NCBI GenBank assembly: GCA_965242535.1
Contig: OZ251458.1
Span: forward strand, 2,108,001 to 2,172,000
DNA: 64,000 bases
Source: VXRD01 sp965242535
GTDB lineage: Bacteria; Latescibacterota; UBA2968
Direction: 5' to 3'
The notes under the pieces were generated by a model, which was not told the origin of the DNA, did not search any database, and saw only the letters and a list, made by a program, of their open reading frames with translations. Made by a program: the position numbers and the translations under genes. Within the stretch, counting starts at the first letter, position 1. Each line of letters begins with the position of its first letter. This document shows, piece after piece, positions 59,588 through 64,000 of the stretch.

Positions 59588-60520
59588 TCAACTGCAATAG
59601 GCCGCGAGTCGCTTGGTGTGGGCGGGATGGCGCAGGCGGTTGAGGGCCTCTTCTTTGAGTTGGCGCACCCGTTCTCGGCTGACCCCCAGTTTGTTGCCGA
59701 TTTGTTGGTAGGTCACGGGTTTTGTGCGATCCACTTCACCACTGATGGCCCCGTCGTCGACCTCTGTGTCGAAACCGTAGTAGAGATGCAAGACTTGGCG
59801 AGCGCGGTCGGGCAGGGCACTGAGGGCGCGCTGTACGTCGCGGTGCATGGCATCGCGAATATAGGCGTCTTCCGGAGGCAGGGCTTGGGGATCGGGCAGG
59901 GTTTCTTGAAGGGTGAGGGCGGTATCGTCGTACATCGGGGTATCCAGCGACACCGCGTTGTAGGTCGATTCCAGGGTGTGGTTGACTTTGTCGAGGGACT
60001 GGTCGGCTTCGCAGGCGATTTCATCGGCGTCTGGATTCCGGGCGAGGTGTTGGTACAGATCGGCTTCGACTTTGCGGAGCTTGTTGAGATCGTTGAGGAC
60101 ATTGCCGGGAACCCGAATGGCGCGGGTTTGCGTTTCGAGGGCTTTGAGGATGTTTTGCCGAATCCACCACACGGCGTAGGTGATGAACTTGTTCCCCTTT
60201 TCCGGTTTGAATTTGCGCGCCGCGATCATCAGGCCCACGTTGCCTTCGTTGATGAGGTCCGCCATGGAAAGCCCCTGATTTTGGTAGCTCTTGGCGACGT
60301 GAATGACAAAGCGCAGGTTGCTGGTGATGAGCTTTTCCCGGGCATTGTCTCCGTCTCGTCGCGCTCGCGCACTCGCCCAGGGTTGGTCGCCTTGCGCGAT
60401 TTGATCGGTCAGTGCGCGTTCTTCGTCGGGCGTGAGCAAGGGATGCCGATCGACCTCGCGGTAGTAATAGGCCAGCGAGGGTTCATCGCCGCCACGCGCT
60501 CGGTGCATTGCGAGACTCAT
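59588..60520 (-). CDS. RNA polymerase sigma-70 family factor (RpoD/RpoS type)
   Basis: 310 residues from ATG 60520 with AAGGAGG upstream. Region 1.2 (SLAYYYREVDRHPLLTPDEERAL), region 2 (NLRFVIHVAKSYQNQGLSMADLINEGNVGLMIAARKF in pieces), -10 recognition YAVWWIRQNILKAL, region 3 and region 4.2 helix-turn-helix VTYQQIGNKLGVSRERVRQLKEEAL. It lacks the long N-terminal region 1.1, so it could be the housekeeping sigma of this lineage (short RpoD as in Bacteroidetes) or an RpoS-like alternative. An insertion EVDDGAISGEVDRTKP lies before region 4.2. Transcribed alone from a strong promoter. Confidence 0.93.
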   Translation of the reverse strand: MSLAMHRARGGDEPSLAYYYREVDRHPLLTPDEERALTDQIAQGDQPWASARARRDGDNAREKLITSNLRFVIHVAKSYQNQGLSMADLINEGNVGLMIAARKFKPEKGNKFITYAVWWIRQNILKALETQTRAIRVPGNVLNDLNKLRKVEADLYQHLARNPDADEIACEADQSLDKVNHTLESTYNAVSLDTPMYDDTALTLQETLPDPQALPPEDAYIRDAMHRDVQRALSALPDRARQVLHLYYGFDTEVDDGAISGEVDRTKPVTYQQIGNKLGVSRERVRQLKEEALNRLRHPAHTKRLAAYCS

Positions 60521-60607
60521 GCTTCCTCCTTTTGGTGTCCTGAGACCGCCATACCTTTTGCGAAAACATCTGTTGACACTGCGAAATGGCCTCAGTAGCG
60601 TTGAAAA

Positions 60608-60636
60608 AATATAGTGAACATTTGTTTATTAGTCAA
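60608..60636 (-). promoter_or_regulatory. Promoter of the sigma-factor gene
   Basis: Minus strand TTGACT (60636-60631), 17 bp, TATATT (60613-60608), giving an ~80-nt leader. Confidence 0.75.
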
Positions 60637-60688
60637 GAAAAAAATAGCACAATAACTCGTTGTCTCTAAACGGATTATTGCGCTATCC
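60637..60688 (-). terminator. Terminator of the QueD-like gene, abutting the sigma promoter
   Basis: On the minus strand ATAGCGCAATAA / TTATTGTGCTAT (12 pairs, one mismatch) followed by TTTTTTTC. The T run ends exactly where the next -35 box begins. Confidence 0.75.
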
Positions 60689-60793
60689 AAAAAAGTGTAA
60701 ATATTTGTGCCGTGGATCGAAAGAGATGAGAACCAGCGATCAGTAACCCGTCCATCCCACCGCCGATTCGCCGAGGTGTCCCAGTATAGCGGA

Positions 60794-61246
60794 TCAGCCT
60801 TCTCCAAGTTCGTATATGCCCGAGTTTTTCGCGTTTTCTCGGGTTTCGACTTTGTACACCCAACAGCGGTTGTCGGTCATGTCGCGCACGAGTTTGTCGG
60901 CGTACTCAAAGACGAATTTCGAGGACGCCTCCATGCCGACGTTGGGCATCACGCGCAGGTCGACCACGCCCCTGCGGTGCATCTCTTCGAACAATTCGCG
61001 CTCGGGATCGTTTTCATTGATGAGCATGGTGTGGTCGAACATGTGTTCCAACCACGCCTTGAGCTTTTTGAGCTTGCTGAAATCCACGACAAAGTGATTT
61101 TCGTCCAGTGCGTTGCAAGAAAAATAAAGCGCGATCTCCCGGTTGTACCCGTGAATAAAACGACAGTGCCCATCGTGATGCCCCTGGCGATGCGCGCAGG
61201 GCAGGTCGTGGTAGGTCTTGGTCGATGAAAATTTTCCCTTTCCCAT
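60794..61246 (-). CDS. 6-pyruvoyl-tetrahydropterin synthase/QueD-like protein
   Basis: 150 residues. T-fold enzyme family: catalytic Cys28 and His72 (FDHTMLI), substrate-binding Glu134 (KVETREN). The usual zinc motif C-x3-HGH is C-x3-HGY here (CRFIHGYN), and the N-terminal AAH equivalent is CAHR, followed by a His-rich loop (QGHHDGHC) that may supply a substitute ligand. QueD makes 6-carboxytetrahydropterin for queuosine/7-deazapurine synthesis. No other que gene is in the window. Probably co-transcribed with the epimerase 60 bp upstream. Confidence 0.8.
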   Translation of the reverse strand: MGKGKFSSTKTYHDLPCAHRQGHHDGHCRFIHGYNREIALYFSCNALDENHFVVDFSKLKKLKAWLEHMFDHTMLINENDPERELFEEMHRRGVVDLRVMPNVGMEASSKFVFEYADKLVRDMTDNRCWVYKVETRENAKNSGIYELGEG

Positions 61247-61277
61247 GCGGTATCCTTTCTGGTCCGTAGAAACGGAT

Positions 61278-61302
61278 CGCCGAACGCCGAACGCCGAACG
61301 CC
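61278..61302. repeat. CGCCGAA heptanucleotide repeat
   Basis: Three tandem 7-bp units (CGCCGAA) plus a partial fourth between the epimerase and QueD-like genes. Confidence 0.85.
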
Positions 61303-61306
61303 GTTT

Positions 61307-62029
61307 TCAGCGGTTGTTTTTCGCTGTCCCATCTCGTGGATCGTAGCCCAAGACCTCGCGGGTTTGCACGATGCCGAGATGGGATTTTTTGTGGGCGGAT
61401 ACGCCGTGGACGATGGCGAAGTCCGCGTCTGCTTCCACGCATTTTTGAAAGAGTTGCGCGGTGTCCCGAGCGCTGATCAACATGTTGGGTTCGTCCGCGT
61501 CGTACTCTCCGTCGTCATCCCACCGCGGGCTGCCCAAGCGCACGCAGATGCAGGAGAGGCCGTAGGTCGTAGCGTACACGCGCGCGAGGGCCTCGCCCCA
61601 GCATTTGGTCGCGCCATAGACATTGGTGGGAAACACGGGCACATCCCATTCGATGGGAACGCCGTCCCGATAGCCCATCACGGCATTGACCGAACTGGCA
61701 AAAACAACGCGCGCGCACCCGCACAGATGGGCCGCGTGAAACGCATTGTACGCGCCGATGATGTTGAGATCGAGCAGGGTTCTGTAAAAATCGGCGCGGG
61801 GACTGCGATCCGCCGCGAGATGGACGACGGTGTGTATGCCCTCGCACGCGGCCCGAAATGCGTCGAGGTCGGTTATGTCCATGCGGACGAATTCTTCGTG
61901 CTCCGCGAGATCGTCCACCGGGTTCACATCTGCGAGGCGCAGGCGATAGGCCGCACCCCAGTGTTCGCGCAACATACCGGCGACAAAACCCGCTCCGCCC
62001 GTGATGAGAACGCGCTTTTGTTCGATCAT
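61307..62029 (-). CDS. NAD-dependent epimerase/dehydratase-type SDR
   Basis: 240 residues. GGAGFVAG nucleotide-binding loop, DITDLDAFRAAC, VVHLAADRSPRADF, SSVNAVMG and Tyr-Lys pair YGATK. Short for a UDP-hexose epimerase and close in layout to uronate dehydrogenase-like SDRs. The substrate is not determined. It lies 114 bp downstream of the DUF6785-type gene on the same strand. Confidence 0.85.
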   Translation of the reverse strand: MIEQKRVLITGGAGFVAGMLREHWGAAYRLRLADVNPVDDLAEHEEFVRMDITDLDAFRAACEGIHTVVHLAADRSPRADFYRTLLDLNIIGAYNAFHAAHLCGCARVVFASSVNAVMGYRDGVPIEWDVPVFPTNVYGATKCWGEALARVYATTYGLSCICVRLGSPRWDDDGEYDADEPNMLISARDTAQLFQKCVEADADFAIVHGVSAHKKSHLGIVQTREVLGYDPRDGTAKNNR

Positions 62030-62102
62030 AAAAAGCCCTTTCGATAAAAAAAGTAAAGTGTGAAAAGCAATCGGTAGCCCCGTTCGCCCTGCCCCATCAA
62101 CC

Positions 62103-62147
62103 GTAGGGACGGGCCGATCGCCAAACGCCTGCCTCGCCCGTCTCTAC
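62103..62147. repeat. Diverged palindromic element overlapping a stop codon
   Basis: GTAGGGACGGGC and GCCCGTCTCTAC pair over 12 positions with one mismatch and a 21-nt loop. The right arm contains the stop codon of the minus-strand membrane-protein gene. Confidence 0.7.
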
Positions 62148-64000
62148 CACCCGTGCGTCCAATGACCGCCGGTGGGGAACCAGATCAGATCGACGATTGA
62201 CGATGCGATGACGCCGGTGACGTAGCCCACGGGCAGGCCGATGAAATACGGGGCAGCGCGGCGGTAGAGGGCGATGCCGCCGATGCGGAGGAACAGGGAT
62301 TTGGCCGCCCATGTGAGGAAAATGGAGAAGCTGTAGATTCTGGGGCCGGATGTGTTTTGAAACGCCAAGCCTATCGGATGCAGGGGCCACCACGGCAGAC
62401 GGTTCCGCAAGCCGATGAGCAACAGGGCTTCGAGGATGCCGATGAACCACACGGCCATTTTGTACGGGTCAAAGACGGTTTTGTCGGTGTCGAGGATGTG
62501 CGCGGTCATGTTCCCATAGAGGCGCACGGATCCGGAATTGGATCGCCCGGTAAACGGGGCCGTGTGCAAATTTTGCCCGCCGTGTGCGTACGCCAAGTAG
62601 ATGATGAACAAAAAGGATGCGATCAAGCCCGCGGCAAACGCGAGGGTGGCGATGTGGACCACGCGCGGGTTTGGCGATGGGCGAGAGCCGTGCAATTTCA
62701 GGTGGTGCGGCAACGCGGGCCATGCGGGGATGCGGTGGTTGCCAAAAAACGCGCTGGAGTTGACAAATTCGATGCTCACGAAGTCCGACGGGGTCAAATT
62801 GGCGGTGCCGGCAAAGGTATAGACCATGCGCCCGCCTTTGCTGTACACGGGCAAGAGGTGGGGAAAGCCACTCGCGGCGGTGAATTTGGCGACCGTGAGA
62901 TAGGCCGTGTAGAGCAACGCGGTTTGCAAGAGCGCGATGGGTATGGACATGCCCATCGCGTGCATCCAGCCGATGATAAACGCGGTGGATAGCGCGAAGC
63001 CGACAAAAGCCGTGCGGTAGGAGAGGATGCCGTCATTGCGATCCGAGTCGCGCCCCTCTCGGGCCGCCCGCCAAACGCGAGACAAGTGCCCGCGTGCGGC
63101 CCAAATCGACCAAAGGGCCAAGGCGACCAACGCGCCGTGGCTTTCGAGGTTGATGATCTCGGGCGATTTTGCCTGTTGGTCCGCCATGCCCAAGGTGAAG
63201 CCCGTGCGGTCCATCACCCCGAGTTTGACGATGGCGACGAGGCGCAACACCCAAAAACTGAAGAGAATGTCGAGGTTGCAAAAGTAGGTGAGGCCCACGA
63301 CCGGGGGCAAGATGCGGAGGTAGATGGGCTGGAAGTCGCGGGCGAGGTCGATTTGTTTGCTCAAATACCCGGCGTACACAGTGATGCGCGGCAGGCCCGT
63401 GGCAAAATAGCCGAGGATATTCCACGCGAAAACCCCGAAAACCGTGAAAAAACCCGCCCAGAAAATTTTGTTGCGAAAAATGCCGGGCACGCGCCCCGGG
63501 CGGTCAAAGCCGGCCGTGAGTTCGACCGCAAATTGCGCGAGCGGAAAGGCGAGCCGCTCGTGGTTTTCCCACTGGCGTTGAAAGATCGCGCAGATACACA
63601 GGCCCGCGGCAAAGACCGCGAGCGAGATGGCACTCCACCAAAACAGGGGTTGCAACCAACCCGCCCAAGGGATGCGCCCATGAGACGGCAAGCCGTCGTA
63701 AAACGGCCGGATGACCCCGGGCGATGCGTCTGGCAAGGTCCACCACGGCAGGATGTCAAAGATGATTTCGGCCCAGCGATTTTCTGGAGACGCATAATAG
63801 GTGGGCACGGCCATCGTGCTCGTCCAATACGCGGCCCAACCCTCGAGCGGAATGACCCCCGCGATCCACGACATGCTGTAGATGACCAGCAATTCCGCAC
63901 TCGAAAGGGCGGCTTTGGGCCAAAAGGTCTTGAGGCCGATATTGGCGAACAACCACAGGACAAAGGGCAACAACATGGCCATGGGATATTGCGATTTGAC
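62144..64000 (-). CDS. DUF6785/DUF6784-type polytopic membrane protein (OPT-like), N-terminus beyond the window
   Basis: At least 618 codons. The frame stays open to the window end, so the start is outside. About 12-14 hydrophobic segments. WWPLHPIGLAF, FPLAQFAVELT and the internal loop AKFTAASGFPHLLPVYSKGG are typical of DUF6785-type proteins, which resemble oligopeptide transporters (OPT). A transport role is inferred from topology, with unknown substrate. It ends inside a diverged palindromic element. Confidence 0.75.
   Translation of the reverse strand, partial: VKSQYPMAMLLPFVLWLFANIGLKTFWPKAALSSAELLVIYSMSWIAGVIPLEGWAAYWTSTMAVPTYYASPENRWAEIIFDILPWWTLPDASPGVIRPFYDGLPSHGRIPWAGWLQPLFWWSAISLAVFAAGLCICAIFQRQWENHERLAFPLAQFAVELTAGFDRPGRVPGIFRNKIFWAGFFTVFGVFAWNILGYFATGLPRITVYAGYLSKQIDLARDFQPIYLRILPPVVGLTYFCNLDILFSFWVLRLVAIVKLGVMDRTGFTLGMADQQAKSPEIINLESHGALVALALWSIWAARGHLSRVWRAAREGRDSDRNDGILSYRTAFVGFALSTAFIIGWMHAMGMSIPIALLQTALLYTAYLTVAKFTAASGFPHLLPVYSKGGRMVYTFAGTANLTPSDFVSIEFVNSSAFFGNHRIPAWPALPHHLKLHGSRPSPNPRVVHIATLAFAAGLIASFLFIIYLAYAHGGQNLHTAPFTGRSNSGSVRLYGNMTAHILDTDKTVFDPYKMAVWFIGILEALLLIGLRNRLPWWPLHPIGLAFQNTSGPRIYSFSIFLTWAAKSLFLRIGGIALYRRAAPYFIGLPVGYVTGVIASSIVDLIWFPTGGHWTHGW

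Noticed and set aside
61247..61306. preQ1 riboswitch ahead of the QueD-like gene
   Set aside because: The 60-bp gap holds heptad repeats and no recognisable aptamer core.

Overview
The window looks like a chromosomal contig from a GC-rich (roughly 58% by eye), Gram-negative-type bacterium. Outer-membrane Omp85-type barrels, signal-peptide proteins and a secreted protein ending in a Por/FlgD-like C-terminal sorting tail suggest the FCB side of the tree. Latescibacterota or a similar candidate phylum is my best guess, by inference only, because no rRNA gene is present. Several dispersed repeat families, heptanucleotide tandem arrays and small MITE-like elements fill most of the larger intergenic gaps.

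Region 1 (1-12.5 kb): the 3' part of a secreted M6-type peptidase with FG-GAP repeats, a repeat-filled gap, an ankyrin-repeat protein, a signal-peptide/gluzincin/TolB-propeller/Omp85-barrel fusion, two DUF5683-like paralogues each preceded by a copy of the same ~400-bp repeat, a cyclic-nucleotide-binding protein overlapping enolase, and a DUF4013 membrane protein. A TIM-barrel sugar isomerase/epimerase lies on the minus strand.

Region 2 (13.6-42.8 kb): the translation/transcription superoperon. Four tRNA genes (Tyr, Gly, Thr, Trp) lead into secE-nusG-rplKAJL-rpoBC, then a strong promoter overlapping the rpoC stop starts rpsL-rpsG-fusA-tuf, which continues through the S10-spc-alpha cluster to rplQ and a canonical terminator. 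Map, adk and infA are missing between secY and rpmJ. Many genes start with GTG or TTG.

Region 3 (42.8-54.2 kb): greA (minus) with an attenuator-like leader, an outer-membrane barrel protein whose signal peptide contains a dispersed palindromic repeat, two ADP/ATP-translocase-like (NTT) transporters, the second fused to HEAT repeats and followed by a cyclic-nucleotide-binding protein, a stand-alone response regulator, tsaB, a rimI-like acetyltransferase, and a rhamnulokinase (minus).

Region 4 (54.3-57.8 kb) is the most accessory-looking part. A HEPN/MNT toxin-antitoxin-like pair (minus) diverges from a two-gene unit: a tail-anchored protein with two VOC domains and a 19-residue-repeat coiled coil, and, 2 nt downstream, a protein with a PD-(D/E)XK nuclease-like signature plus a glycine-zipper membrane hairpin. 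I do not recognise this pair as a described system, and it is the best candidate for novelty here.

Region 5 (57.8-64 kb): a truncated MITE, a DUF420 membrane protein, a TIGR01777 SDR protein, then on the minus strand a primary-like sigma-70 factor, a QueD-like protein with an altered zinc motif, an NAD-dependent epimerase and a DUF6785-type membrane protein running off the window end.
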